DNA of 64,000 bases from Pelecanus crispus (lineage: Eukaryota; Chordata; Aves; Pelecaniformes; Pelecanidae): contig NC_134643.1 in NCBI RefSeq assembly GCF_030463565.1, positions 77,435,721-77,499,720 of the forward strand, given 5' to 3'. How positions within the stretch are numbered: position 1 is the first letter of the stretch; each line of letters starts with the position of its first letter. The position numbers and the translations under genes were made by a program. The notes under the pieces were generated by a model that was given only the letters and a program-made list of their open reading frames with translations, did no database searches and had not been told where the DNA came from. Positions 24,925 to 38,219 of the stretch are shown one piece after another.

Positions 24925-27760
24925 GGTACCTGATTTCTATGCCTTTGTCCAAGAAAACAGTTGAAAGACTCATCTAAACTTCAAACTTGTTTGGGGTTCT
25001 GGGGGTTTCTTTTTTTCTGTTGTTGTTTTTTTTTTTTTTTTTAAGATGATGCGGGTAATGCATATTTCATTTTTACCATAATGCTTTCCCATTCCACAAA
25101 GCCATCTTTGCATTAGAGTGTAGCCATTAAGGCCCACTTACAGTGACTGCAGAGAAAGTGTGGAGCTGAGACCCACCAAAGCTCACAAATGAGTCCCCGC
25201 TCCACCCGGGTGCACCCAGGTATTCCTGCCTGGCATGGGCATCTGAGAGCCAGCCGCCAAACGCAAGTGGGAGCCCAGGCTGAGGCCAGGAGAATAATCT
25301 GTAGAGGGTGATTTGAATATGCCTCTCCTTCAGTCAGATGTATTATGAATGACAAGCATGGAGCTGACCTCAAGTTAGGGGAGATATAGAGAGTGACACG
25401 GATTAAGGGAGCCCTCAGCTTTAAGAGCCCTGATTGTCCTGGAAATGAGATATTTGAGCAAGGCAGGTTTTTAACCCCTTTTCACTCTCTGTGGCCGTGT
25501 AAAGAGAATCCTGTTTTTAAATGGCCCAAAGCTGACTGAAGAGGGATTTCTTCTTACTTCAGTGTGGGATTTCTCTTTCACCAAAACTATGGTGGGAGGA
25601 AGCCTTTGCCTGGTCTGTCCTCCAGACTGGCTGGGAGCATCAGTGCTGGAGCCAGAACAGCACACGTGCAGAGGGGCATGGAACTCACCCTCACATCTTT
25701 TTTGGGACATTTTCTTCCAGCCCCACAGATACCAGTGCTGGCACAGGGAGGGCAGGGGCAGCCAGTGGCCCAGATCCATAATGTGCCCGAGTCAACCAAG
25801 CTCTGCAGCTATCCCCATTTATACTAACTATACTGGTCACCAGGGATTTAGTGGGATAGTTTAGGGAACAATCGTGATGAAAATAATAAAAACCAGACAT
25901 TTACACTTTCCCTTCCACCTTGGGAATCCAACAGGCGAGCAGCATGCACGCAAGGGGAACCAAGGGGAGCTGACGGAAAAGCGAAAGCCTCCCGTCCCGT
26001 TTCGCTGCCCCAAGCCTGCCAATGCGCTGAGAAGCAGTGAAACTGTACAGAAAATAAACCACCATAAATCAGGCACTCTAAATGCTTTGGGGTTTCATGA
26101 TCCAAGGTGTTGTTAGGTCAGGAACGTGGAAAAGAGTATATTTGTATGGGCTCCTCCCTGCTGCTCCGAGCCTCCCAAACACCAGAGCCCTGCATCAGAT
26201 GGGGACCCAGCCAGCCAGGCTTTTTGCTCATAGACTTCGCTGTCGCCACAGGAATTAAATTTTGTAGCCTAACTGGGCTGGGGGGTGGGGAAGGGCAGTT
26301 TACGGGCTGTACTCATATATCTATGTATATTTTGTTAAGGCTACTGTTTTCAGATTCAGCATTTTTTCTTGCGTACGAAAGGAAATGCTAGGATCTCGGC
26401 TTGCAAAAGTCTGCGCTTCTGAAGTAACAGGAGTTGCATCTCCACTTTATTTCTAATAAAACTTTTCTCATTTGTTCCACCCAGGTTTGTGTTTTTCTTG
26501 CTTCTCCATTTTCCAAGTGGTGGGACTTTTCCTTGCACATCCTCCACCAGCCCTGAAAAAGGCACCGGGTCTGCAGGCTGCGTGCAAGCAGCCCCTGCTT
26601 AGCCAGGGTAGGGGAGGCACAATTTGCAAGCCTGCTCAAGAGACTTCTCCCAAGTTCTCCTCCAAATGGGCTCCAGTCACTGATTACGCTATTGTTTGTA
26701 GCAAATTGTCAAAAAAATAGAGTGCCAATGCTTGAAAATCACACAGGCTAATTGCCTGATAATAGGTGACAAGTGGGTTTCATCAACCAAAGCGGCATGT
26801 GTGGCTATTGCGCTGTGGGAACAGGCAAGCCCTGGCCCTGCACTTCCCACGCAGGCCCTGCTGCCACCAAAATCCCTGGAAATTTCACCTGAATAAGGGA
26901 AAATTCAGGACCTGCGGGCAGCTGCTGGGGTCCTGGCTGTGCTCAGGAGGTGTCACACTGAGCAAAGGGGGGGTGTGTGGGAGCACGTGGGATCGCTGGG
27001 CGTCGAGGCTGACCCACATCCCTGAGGGAAAGTGACCCATTTTGAATGGGTCTGTAGACAACAACGTGCCGTACCGACCCATGGGTGAACCTGTGCCATT
27101 TGGGCATGGATGGCAAAGCTCTGTTAGGACGGCTACACGTGTGCCCATGTCAGCACATACACACCTGTGCCCTTGCAGAGAGGGAGATGGGGAGGCACTA
27201 CATAACATGAAGTCTGCACTTGGATGTACGTAAAACTACATCAAAAACTGCTGTGTATGGGAAAGCCACAGCTGTATGTAGGTGCATGACCATGTGTGAG
27301 TACAAAAAAGGCCTGAATCATGGCATGGCTTGACCTGGGCAGCTGTGTGTCAAACTACCAAGCCCGGTGGCACACTCCATTTAACACTCACCTTCTCCCA
27401 AATTTATTGCAATATCCTACATTTCCAAACGGCTTTGAAGCCTTGTCTACTCTTTCAAGCAGCCTTCTGGGGGTGCGTCCCCTCCCTCGCCTCCCCTCTC
27501 AAGCACGGGAATGCCCTCCGCTCCGGCCAGGGCTCAGCGCCAGGCTTGCTCTGCTCCTCACCTCCACACAGCTTCAGGGGCACAAATCCTCACCCCAAGA
27601 GGAGAAAAGCAGATAGAGTAGAAGAGGAATAAAATGGTGTTTGATTTGTCTTTGAGCATGGCAGAGCTTACTGTAAGGTTTTCCTACTAAAAGCATGTGT
27701 TGATTTGGGCTGGTTTGGAGTTTGATGGTTTTTTTTTTTTCTTTTGGAGGCTGTAAGGAC

Positions 27761-27822
27761 CTGATTCAAGGCCACTGAAATGGGTGAAAAACTTTGTGCT
27801 CAGTTCAGTGGCCTTGGATCAA
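27761..27822. repeat. Inverted repeat with 19-base arms
   Basis: The left arm 27761-27779 (core caaggccactgaa) and right arm 27804-27822 (core ttcagtggccttg) are complementary at 17 of 19 positions, with a 24-base spacer. The wording (cactgaa...ttcagtggccttggatcaa) resembles a worn ancient amniote repeat whose consensus is itself near-palindromic, so it need not be a selected RNA hairpin. Confidence 0.7.
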
Positions 27823-28173
27823 CCCATTCATTCTCACTTGCTTCTAGCTGTGGGCTAACTAATATTTCCCATGCTTAATATAAAGCATCATTAGACCTGC
27901 TGCATCATACTAGAGGCAACACTAGCTATTAAAGAAGGTGGGTTGATTAAGGGACAGCCTTGAAGACTAAAAATGATCAGGGAAATAAGAGTCAATGCCA
28001 TATGAAAACAAACACGCAGTCAGTTGTTATCACAAAGCTTTTCATGTGATGGTCTGCGCACTGGCCTCACCCGAAGCATGTTTGTTTTGGACAATCTCAA
28101 ATAGTACAGCTTTGTGTATTGGCAGCAATATATACAGACCAATTCAAGAGCTCAGGCCTGACCCAAAGCCGAT

Positions 28174-28195
28174 GGAAGTCAACACATTGACTTCC
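28174..28195. repeat. Perfect 9-base inverted repeat, 4-base loop
   Basis: ggaagtcaa (28174-28182), spacer caca, then ttgacttcc (28187-28195): a perfect hairpin. The flanking 'caggcctgacccaaagcc' matches the same ancient repeat pattern as the hairpin 400 bases upstream. Confidence 0.75.
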
Positions 28196-31100
28196 CCGAG
28201 CACGCCCCATAGGAATCACTCTGTGTTTGGAAAGATATGTTGCAGTTAAATACATTGGTCTGGGCTAGATATAAATTAGCTCTTACAGTACTTGCTTGGG
28301 GAAAATGTACTGACGTCGTCACTGTCAAATACACATGGAGACAAGCGAAAATATGGGGGTTGTGGCTAAAAGGTATAACACAAAATAAAAATAAAGTGGT
28401 TGAAGGAAAACTTGAGCAGTCAAGGGGAAATGCACCCAGTTCAAATGAACTCCCTTGGCCCAGACAAATTTCACAGTGCATGCAGTGATTTGAAGAGGAA
28501 AAGAAGAAGGATGGCAGGTACTCAGCACCTCACTTTTTCACAAGCCTCAAAAACATCATGGGCAATGTGAGAAGAAAAAATACATGGCTTTAGTCCTGTC
28601 TGGAAACATGTGGCACAAACTGGGGCAGAGGAGATTAAACTCGGTTTCACCCCACCTTTCCCCCCCCCCCCCCGCCCCTTTTTGCTCCCCTGCTCTTTGC
28701 TAGCATTATCTGGGTTGCTCAGTCCTCAGCAAACATCCAAGTAGCCAAAATACGGGCAGGATTCGTGCCATAACCAAACCAGCCAATGAATGAAATAAGG
28801 CACTTGTTTCCTGGAGCAGAGGGAGGGGAAGGAGGGGGGCAGGATTTAAACATTTCTCTGTGGTGTTGGAAACCCACCTTGAGTAGAAGCACTCCCTCAG
28901 CTCCCGCAAACCACCAGCACTCCTTTGACGTCAATTGGCAGCCGGCTGGTTTGCACCATCCCCGGGGCTGGCTGCAGCGGCGTAAGCAAACAGCTCGGCC
29001 CGGCAGCGAGATAGACGGTGAGAGGCAAGTTGAAGTCCTGCACTCCTTCCCTCTGTTTGACTGCGTTTCATCATCACATATGGCATTGCTTTCAGATGCA
29101 TAAGGGCATAACCAGTTACTGCAAGCATCTCTCGGGCAAGTGGTGTGTCGGGTGGTAACGCACAGGCGGCATGGGGTTGCAGGGGGGCTGGTGGATGCCA
29201 GAAACCTGGGGGTGCACGGGAGTGGGTCTCTGCACTGAGAGCCTTGGGACTCAGGGCCACCCCAAAGCTACGGCAGTGCCCAGGGCAGGCTGGCAGGAGG
29301 AAAGCGATGCTCATGCAGTTACGTGAGAGGCAGGACCATGGGGAGGCTGCTGTCTCCATAAAAGGGATGGCTAATGTCCTCCATCCTCAATCTGGGTGCT
29401 GATCATATGGTCTAATGAGGGAAGATTTGGGAGAATTTGTTAAAGAAGGAGTGAGAAAACGGCTGACCGTGGGAAGTAGCAGGGGTGTTCACCTGCTCTC
29501 CCCTCTCACTCTTCCCACCAAACAGACTCCACAGCCGAAGAGAGCGGGAGCAGGAGAAACTTGATTATTTTTGTCAGACACCAAAGTCTCTTTGCAGACC
29601 ATTTCCTGCAGTGCACGGTGGGAGGAAAGGGAAGCGGCAGCTGCACAGCTGGCTCCCTGCCCTCCCCGGACCGGGTTTCATGCCGCAGCCGCCCATCCCA
29701 ACCCTGGCCCGAACGCATCCCACAGAGGATGGGGACAGCTGTGACGCACGAAAACTGTGTCCTGCTGCTGTTCACAGACCGTGGCGGCCCTCAGTTTCGG
29801 GGGGATGCTGCTGCACCAGCAGCACGAGGGTGAGGCCAGCTGCAGCAGGGAGCACCTCTGGGGATCACGCACGGCTGCGTTCCTGGACTGCATTTTTCAG
29901 CAATGGCAAAGTAACCCACTCTTTCGCTTTTCCTGGCTGAAAAGCCTTCAGAGGCCTTGACTTTCAGAGAAGGAGGGCTCTGCAGCCCCTGCAAGCCAGC
30001 TCTGCTCAAGCTGGCCTGAGATGAATACCCCAAAATGAAGGCAGCCAGAACTGCTGATTAATTTTGAAAATGAAAGCATCAGAGACCCTTAACTCCCAGG
30101 TCTCATTTCTTACCTATGCTGAGGGCTGATCGAGGGCTTGCAGCATGCAGTGTGATGCAGAACCCCACCGAAGGGCCTACCCCTTCATTCCCATGATCGG
30201 TATTTGTTTCTGGAAAAAGGGATGCTGTGTGGGGCTGCGGGCTGGAGCTAAAAGGCAGTGGACAAAGGAGGCTGGACATGAACTTTTCCCAAGCCAGAAT
30301 AAGTTTCCCCACAGTATGTTTGCTGCTTCTGCAGCCAAGAAGTGGGCTGTGAGGGTGTGGTGTTATTTCTCTTTACAACACAGCTCCATCTTGAAGGCCT
30401 CTTCATGAAATATCAGGACCTACTTTATAACAGCTCTAATGCAGTTCAAGCAAGGCAAAAGCCCACCCTGGGACTTGCATTTTAAACCCCTTCATTTTAC
30501 AGGATGGTTGGAGGACGTGAATCCCTTTTCCCAAACCTGCTTTTACATGTTTCGGTTGAAATGCCCATAAAAAAGGCAGAGGGCCCACCTGACCCCCTGC
30601 AGTGACAGAGGAAGACCCAGCTTCCAGGCAGGACAAATTTAGCGACCGACCGAGGGCTGCGGGCTTCATGGGTAGGCACAAGCCCCACCGGACAGGGGTG
30701 CAGGCTGGGAGCACCGGCTGCCCACCAAGCTTGGGGGCTGGCTGGGGCAAGCAGAGCAGCAGGCAGGTGTTTCCATGAGCAAAACCTCTCGAGAGCAGCT
30801 ACTTGCTAAAATAGACGCCACGCGATAAACCGAAAAAGAAAGCCCGGCTGCCCAGCTGGTGCAGGCAGCCGCCTGCCTGCGTGCACGGCACGGAGGCGAG
30901 CAGCTATTTTTATCAGAGATGGCCAAAGGCCATGGGAGGTGTCGGGGGCAGCTGGCAGAGGTCTTCCCTCTGTACCGTGCCGGGGCTGCACCCCAGCAGT
31001 TCCCCTTGCACCCAGGCATCCTGGCTGGTGGTGGAGCCGGCTGTCCAGAGGGCTTCCCCTTGCCTTCCCAGGAGCAGTCATCCTCCTGCAAACCCCCGTC

Positions 31101-32399
31101 ACCATCAGTAGCACCTTGTCCTCCCAGGATGCCCTCACTGGCAATGCCTGGCCAGCCCCACTGGGCAGGGGGAGTTAAGAAACAAGCCAAACCGCCCACA
31201 TTGTGCTGGATGCAGAAGCACAGCCAAAAATAGTGAATCAGCCCCTCCTGCCTTGAATCATGAGATCAGCCTCCGGATGACCAGAGTGACTTTTTGCATG
31301 CGTGGCGCTCAGGAGCAGCCCATTCCTCACCCCCGGAGGCACCACGGGGCCCTGGGCACCCCGCTTCGGGCTCCTCCGTGCAAGGGCACAAGTGCTTGTG
31401 CAAAGCAGCACCCCGGGAGCCAAAGCCTTGCCAAGCAAACACACTGCCAAGATATTGTGCAAGCAGGGGGAACGGGTGGCTTCTGGACATGCTGGCATCT
31501 GCAGTGGTGCAGTGCATCACACAGGCAAACTTGTCTCCTCTGGAGAAAGCTGTGGCAGCACAACCCCAAGCCATATGCTCCAGGACACGAAAACCAGCCC
31601 TGCTCTGAATTTCACTCCCTGCATCTACAAGCGCCTGAGCATAGCTGTCCTGTGCTTCGGCGCATCAGGAACCCAGGTGCAACAAGCAGCTCAAGACCGC
31701 CTTCTGCACCACTGAATGACTGAGCATGGCCATGCCATCTGCAGGGAGCAGGATGGTCCCAGTCACCCAGCCTTTCCCCCAGACATACCTGCTTGAAACT
31801 GGTGGGGTTCTTCCAGATTTAGTGGGTCACGCACCTTGTGATTCTCTCTCATAAGAAACTAGAGCAAGTTAAAAAAAAAAAAAAAAAAACCTACAAGAAA
31901 AGTGAAAAAAAGTGGATTTCTTCTTCCTCCTCTTCTTCTCTAAGACACACTACAGCCTACATCCAAAATTCCCCCGCTGTGCCCCTGCGAGCAGCACCAC
32001 CGGCGGGGGAGGCTGGCACTCAGCCACGCCAGCAGATGCGGACAGGAGGACCACCCTCTCTGGGGCCCAAACCTGAAGCTGCTCCTCTGGGATTAGGAGA
32101 TTCACTGCTGATGGCTATTTGTTCCTGTGATGATTATTTGCTCCCACATGTAGAGCAAATGACCTATGTGGCCCGGAGCACCATGGAAGGCAAAACTCGT
32201 GTGGGAAAACCAGCCCCACGACACTGTGAGAGAGGAGAGAAAAGAGAGGGGGGATGACTTTGCCCATCATGGACCAAGCTCTCAGACCTGACAAATATCC
32301 ATGCTGGGATCCAGACCCTGAGCAGGCTGTCACAGCTTAGGACCTCCAGCTGTCATTTCAGTCTTTTAGAAGCTGGCAGTGCAATGCTGCGTATGCCAA

Positions 32400-32530
32400 T
32401 AGTGGAGCACGAGCCTGGGAAACACAAACCTGGCTCCACTACCAACTTGCTGTACCACTCCGGTGAGCCATGCCATCTCTGTGCTCCTGCTTTCAGCCGT
32501 TTCCTTCCCTAAGCTACAAAACTTTTGCCT
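32400..32530 (+). repeat. Possible MIR-family SINE relic (weak)
   Basis: Worn boxes in MIR order: 'gagcctgggaaacacaaacc', 'tggctccactaccaacttgctgt', 'atctctgtgctcctgctttca' and 'gtttccttccctaagctacaaaa'. Individual matches are poor, but the order and spacing fit the plus-strand MIR consensus. Confidence 0.4.
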
Positions 32531-34814
32531 GGGGATTCTAGTTTCATGTTTGCAAACAAGAGCGTTAATCATGTGGGGGTAAACCCACTGGGGTCAGAGC
32601 AGTGTAAATTATTGCCTCTGCTTTAAAAAATGTTATTATGTTGTATGTTACTCCACAAAGAAGGGAGTGAGAGAAGTTCTTCATACATGGACTTCTTATG
32701 ATGTATTTACCACTGGCTATCATGCAACCACGTCACTTATGCAAGGCTTGTGCTCCACACAAAGGGCAACAGAGGACACAAGTGACCTGCAGCCCATTTG
32801 GTGTCACTGGGGCCATGCAGCAAAGCAGTCATGGTGCAAATGGAAGCCCACCTCCTGCTCCGGGATCCCGGCAGGCTGGCACTGGCTGGGCAGGGCTGGA
32901 CAAAAGGCTTGTCCTGAGCATCCTGGGGAGAGGCCACGTGGGAGAGCAGGGCAGGTGGCGGCCAGAAGCACTACTCTGCCCTCCAGGTAAGGAGGGAGAG
33001 GACCGCTGTGTGGTGCAGTCCATTAGCTGCTGCTCTTCAGCCTTCAAAGCAAGCTGGGCATGTTGGCGCTCTTTCTCTTCCTTGGGCAACCACGTGGAGC
33101 TGCTTGGAGAAGCTTCAGCCAAAAGACTCACCCAGGTTTTTGCGTGTGTTAATATTTGAGGTGCCTATAGCTCACATGCCAAAAAAGAGGACATCTCTAC
33201 AGTGGATGGTGGTTCCAGAGCACATGGTGCTGTACGAATGAGGAATAAGTTGGCTGCTTCCAGCTAAGAAGCAGCTCACAACGTGGTTTTACAACAGTGC
33301 AAGAGGAAGGCAGGAGAAATAAAAGGGGAGGGAGGACAGCTCACCAGTAAAACATACATTTTGACCCGAGGTATTCATTCATCCTTCTAGCAGCAGGTCC
33401 AGCAACAGTCCCTTTGAGAAAGAAAACTTCCCAAACATAGATTAGGGGTCAAATATGAAGCTCAGACAGGAAAAAACTCATGCTGGGTGGAGGAAGAGAA
33501 GGGACGAACACCCTCGGGGAGGCATGTTGCTGCAGGCAGGGCTGGTGCAGGAGGCACAAGCAGGCGTCCGAGGGGCAGCTGGGGCTGCGGCAGCCGCCTT
33601 GGTGCATTGCAGATGTCCATTGGGCAGGATGGCTCAGGAAGAGAGGGCGCAGCCCCACAGGGTGACCCTCCTGCTGGGGTGGCCAGAGCTGTCAGGAAGA
33701 CTTTGATTGCCTCGCCTTGCGAGAATGCATTTATTCATGGGTAAAAATTAGTATCTAGTCTCCAGCCACCATCAATCTGCCATCTCCTGTCATTGGTTAA
33801 TTCACTTAAAGTGGTCTGAAAAAAAATATATATAAAGAAAAAGACTTTTCCTTGTTAGTCACCTTCCAGTGATGTATAAATTCTCTGACAGATAATTATC
33901 AGTGATATTGATTCTAACTAGGGCAGAAAATCAACAGGTGAGTGCGAAATAGAAAGTTATTTATAAAGTCGTAATTGAAACAAAATCTATCCTGCAGGCT
34001 TGAGAGTTTAAGGGGGCAAAAAATGCCTTTGCTGGTATGTCTTTGCTGTCTCTGCTGGTGTTTGGATGCTTCCTCAGGAGTGGGAAGGCCACCTCCCTGA
34101 AAACAACCGGCACCACGTCCTCACATGGGTAGCGGGACAGGGGCTGCAAGGGGCCTGCACGGTCAGATCCAGCCCCCGCATCCTATTTCCAGTGCGAAAG
34201 CAGATCATCCTCTCGGAGCTGAGGTTGTTTATCGCTCTTCTTCTGAAGTGCAAGGTTGATTTATTTTGATACTGATTTCATTTCCCCTCCCTTTTTTGTT
34301 AACTGCTTACTGGTGAAACATGGGAGTACGTTTCCAGCAAGCCTCTTTTTCTCCTCCCGCCTCCTAAGCGGGAGGGACGATTACTCCGCATCCCTGCCAT
34401 CGTGGCACAGGGCACAGGTGGGGGACAGGGCAGGCAGCGGGACATGACTGCCCACAGTAGGAAAGCCACAGGAGCAACCCTTTTAAAGGGGAGGGCTGAT
34501 TTGGCTATAGAGCCATGGATGCTTTCTAAGCAATATCTGTTGGGCCTGCTCTAGGCTGAAATAAATAGCCAGCATGGCAACAGCTGAAAACAGGCATGAA
34601 AAGCAGCCAGAGAAAAAGACCTCAGCCCAAGGCAGAGAAGTCTGGTGCAACGTCCATCAGCCTGAGTCGGTGCTTGCTCAACCGTCCGCAGCAGGATGTC
34701 AGTAGTAAGATGCATTTTAAAATGGAAACCAAACTCTTATTGTTGCAAATGTGGCTGTTGGTACTTCTTGCAGTGCTGAGACATGACGAAATGCCGCCGC
34801 CGCCACCGGTGAGT

Positions 34815-35430
34815 CTCCTCTGGGCAGCGGCACTGGCCCTGCTTGTCTCTCCCCAGCTGGAGACCTGGCCCCTCTTAGGGCCGTGTTTTCGGGTCCTACA
34901 GCTTAGGAGCTGCGAGTCTCACCATTGCAACGCTGAAGCTCTTTTGCAGACATAGCCCTTGCAGCTCTGCCAGAGGCCCGTGGGAGGCTGTGCTGTGACT
35001 GCTGGCCCCGAGCACCAAGCTCACTTTCTCTAGCAGCTCTGCACATCCTCGGCCGGGCCAAGACCTAATTCACTGGCCACACACTGGCAGTGGCACTTGC
35101 TGGGGAGAGAAGGCTTTTGCCAAATTGTTATTAAATCACAGCACTGTTTATGCCAGTGTTAGGGTGTTTGGGGCTAAAGGCACAGAAGTTACGTACCTGG
35201 GTTCTGCCAGACAGCTCGGGGTGGTGGTGCAGGGGGAGGTGGGTCTTTGGGCAGCACTCTCTTCTCATGGCTGACTTGCATCCTCACCCCGCTCAGCCTC
35301 TGTTGCTGCTGGCTTTATGGCTCCCAACCTGCATGTACCAGAGGGAGAGAAGACCTCTGGGGCTGCACTTTTGGATCTAGCAGATCAGGAACCACTGCAA
35401 TGCTGAAGTCCTTTTGCTGCTTTAACCCTT
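34815..35430 (+). repeat. Diverged local duplication (two collinear copies)
   Basis: A block at about 34815-34960 is echoed at about 35242-35430. The clearest shared part is 34921-34960 against 35391-35430 (accaYtgcaaYgctgaag...cttttgc...ccctt), about three-quarters identical. An upstream echo, gggcagc, also appears in both copies in the same order. Spacing within the copies differs, so there have been insertions or deletions. Confidence 0.45.
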
Positions 35431-37753
35431 GGTGTCCAAATTGCTTGTCTTCGCCCCACCTAGAGCAACCACTTCTGACAAAGCTGCGACAGCAGAGAGC
35501 TTATATATAAAATGAGCAAGTGGTCCCAGTTTGGTTCCCAGGACACCCCCAAGCTTCTGGGCTGTGAGGAGCTGAGCGCTGGAGCATTGCAGGAGGTCAC
35601 CTCCCCTGCCCTGCTGACGATGGCAAGGACATATACCTGGAGCCACATCCCCCAGTGGTGGTGGTGTATCTGTCCTTATGGAGAAAGAGGCTGCAGTTCC
35701 TCCAGGGCTGTCAGCCTTTCAGGAACAGTTAAAATAATGCAGGAAGGCTTATGAGCAGATGTGGTTCCTGCGCCGCTTCTGCCAAGGCTCTGCTCCGCAG
35801 ACATCAGCTGCAGAGAAATGTTTAAACCGAGCTGCAGTGCCGTATGCCTGGCATTCGTATGCAAACAGCTTCTAAAAGCATGAGGGGGAGTGTGTAGCTC
35901 TTTCAGAGCCGACCGGATGGTTCTCTTGCTTGACATGTTCTCTTCTTGAAACAACATCACTTTGTTGAATTTTGTGGCTTTTTATGTGGAACAACATTAG
36001 CTCATCCAAGTCTGTGGTTTATTTGAAAATGAAATTCCGGTAAGCTTTTGTACCATCTGGCAATGTCCAGCCGAATCGGGTTTAGCAAGAAACCACTGCA
36101 CACGTGTGCACAAACATATACGCACCATAAACATTATAATTGTCATAATCACTAATCACAGGAAGCTCGGCATCATCGGGGCAAGGGGAGGGGGAGAAAA
36201 TCAGTGCCCAGCTCATCTCCCAGCCTTCTGTGGGGCTTGGCTCCTTCCAGCAGAGGGCATTTTGCAAGCCGTCCCTCCTGCACCGCTTCTACCCCTTCCT
36301 TCTGTGGCAACGCCTTCGACGTGAACTCCCAAGCAGATCCAGATGTAAATCAAACACAGCTGGGCGAGCTGCAAGACGGCGCGCCGTGTCAAATTCACAG
36401 CTGCTCTCAGGTCATCTCACTGGTTTCAAAGGAGCGACTGATTTACACCAGCTGAGGACCTGGCCAGACGTGTTGAGGAGCGACTGAAACATACAGGAGA
36501 GGTGCGGGGCTGAGGTGGTGGCTTCTTGGTTGCTCTTTGCGATAGCTGAAGTGTTTCGTTAGGTAGGACCAGCTCTGGATTCCCTCCTAGCTCCTCTGGT
36601 CCGGGCAGGTAGTGGGACACAAAACAAATTCTTGACATCTTGTCCATCCATTGCACTCTTTCTCTTCTCCTCCTCCCACATCTGTGCACACAGAGGCCTC
36701 CGACTGGCAAAGCTGAAGGGAGAGAAAATGTGGCCATTACCGAAGTACAGGAGACCACCAAGCATCCATCTGTCATTTTCTCCCCTGCAAGAGTTTTGCC
36801 TAATCTCTCTCAGGCCTCCCCACTCTTCCATGCTCAGCTACTCACAGACCTGTATTAAATGTGCATGATGGCTGGGGCAAGGGAAAACCAATGGTAGGGA
36901 ATATGAGGTGCTATTTAGGACATGTAGGACAATTTACTGAGAGCCAAACACAAAGTCCATTGGAGCCAGTAGGCAGGTTTCCACTGACTGCAGCAGGCAC
37001 AGCATCCCTACACACATTCACCTCTATAAACTGGGGCACAGGGGAAAATAATGACTAAATATATGTATTGGCTTTAAATTAACCTTAAAATATAGCAGAG
37101 ATCTGCTTTTGAGAAAAAGGAATGGAAATCTAATGGATGAGCTCTGCTGATGAGCCAGCACCACTGAAACACTTCAGAGCTGTGGAGGTCATAGGTGCTG
37201 CCCTGTCCAAGGGGACTGTTTCCAGCAGCAGCTTCGTTTTTGCATCACGGTCTCTAATTGCATGAACAGGACTTTTGATGGAAATCATCGTAGATGTCTC
37301 CATTCAGAACACACTGTTGCTTTTCAGTCTGCATCGCATGCATTTAAAACTTTTGCGTCTGCACCTGAGTGTATTTTCTCCTTGTGCTGGATGTGAAGAG
37401 AAACCAGTGACCCCCAGGAAGGTGAGAAGCTTGCACCCCAGCCTGACAGGGGCTGCCTTTGCCTGACCGGTGAGCCCCAGGCTCCTTCCTCCATGCCAGA
37501 TCACCAACGCCTTCTCATCCCCTGCCCAGTCTATAGCTGCTAATAAAAGCAGGAATCTGGTTCACCTGAGAACCTCTCCTAGGTTTCGGATTGGAAATGT
37601 AACATAAAATAAATTTCAGCAGCAAGGGCTTTTAACAAGGAAGTGTTTCTAAAAGGTGGCCCCGGTGAGGTGCTTCACCAGCTGAGCTGTGGACAGGAGG
37701 CTGACACGCTGTGATAATCCTGCTCTAATTCTTTTTTAACAAGGATGTTTTTT

Positions 37754-37777
37754 TATATATATATATATATATATATA
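37754..37777. repeat. (TA)12 microsatellite
   Basis: Twelve uninterrupted TA dinucleotides, preceded by a T run. It is likely to be length-polymorphic. Confidence 0.95.
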
Positions 37778-38219
37778 GTTTTGCCTCCGCCATATGCTGT
37801 ACTAGCATAGCAGCTCTTCAAGTACCATGTTTTCCAGTGTATGTGTGAGTGACAGCACATTAAAAACAGCAGCTGTTGTATAAATAAGGCCGGCACTTCC
37901 ACTGCAAGCACAGTGATGGCAGCAGGGGCCAGGCTCAGCACAGCCCGGGGGGGATGACGTCCTTGCCCCGGACAGAGGGTGACGAAGAAAGGGATGACCC
38001 TCAAGGCAGCCCCGGTCACCACCAACCTCCCCTCTGCATTGGGCCATCCATCATGGACCATTACCTCCCCGGGGCAGAGGCTGCTGCGTCCGGGCTGTTC
38101 ATCACCAGTGGTGCTCCCTGTCACTGCTGTCTGCAATACAGCAAATGGGTAAAAAGAATAACCAGTCTAAAACATGAATTGGTGGCATCTCAGGGTTATT
38201 TTGTCAATGCTGTGTATAA

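Larger units (their letters stand above)
24930..38210. other. Intergenic region between SSPN and ITPR2, left part
   Basis: No protein-coding exon is recognisable on either strand. The sequence alternates between AT-rich parts and GC-rich parts (about 28900-29900, 30600-31700 and 32800-33700), where long frames arise by chance on both strands. It contains simple runs (T17 at 25026-25042, C-rich at 28660-28673, A19 at 31871-31889, TA repeat at 37754-37777). Short inverted repeats at 27761-27822 and 28174-28195 derive from an old amniote repeat, and a MIR-like fragment lies at about 32400-32530. A diverged duplication lies at about 34815-34960 and 35242-35430. Confidence 0.75.
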
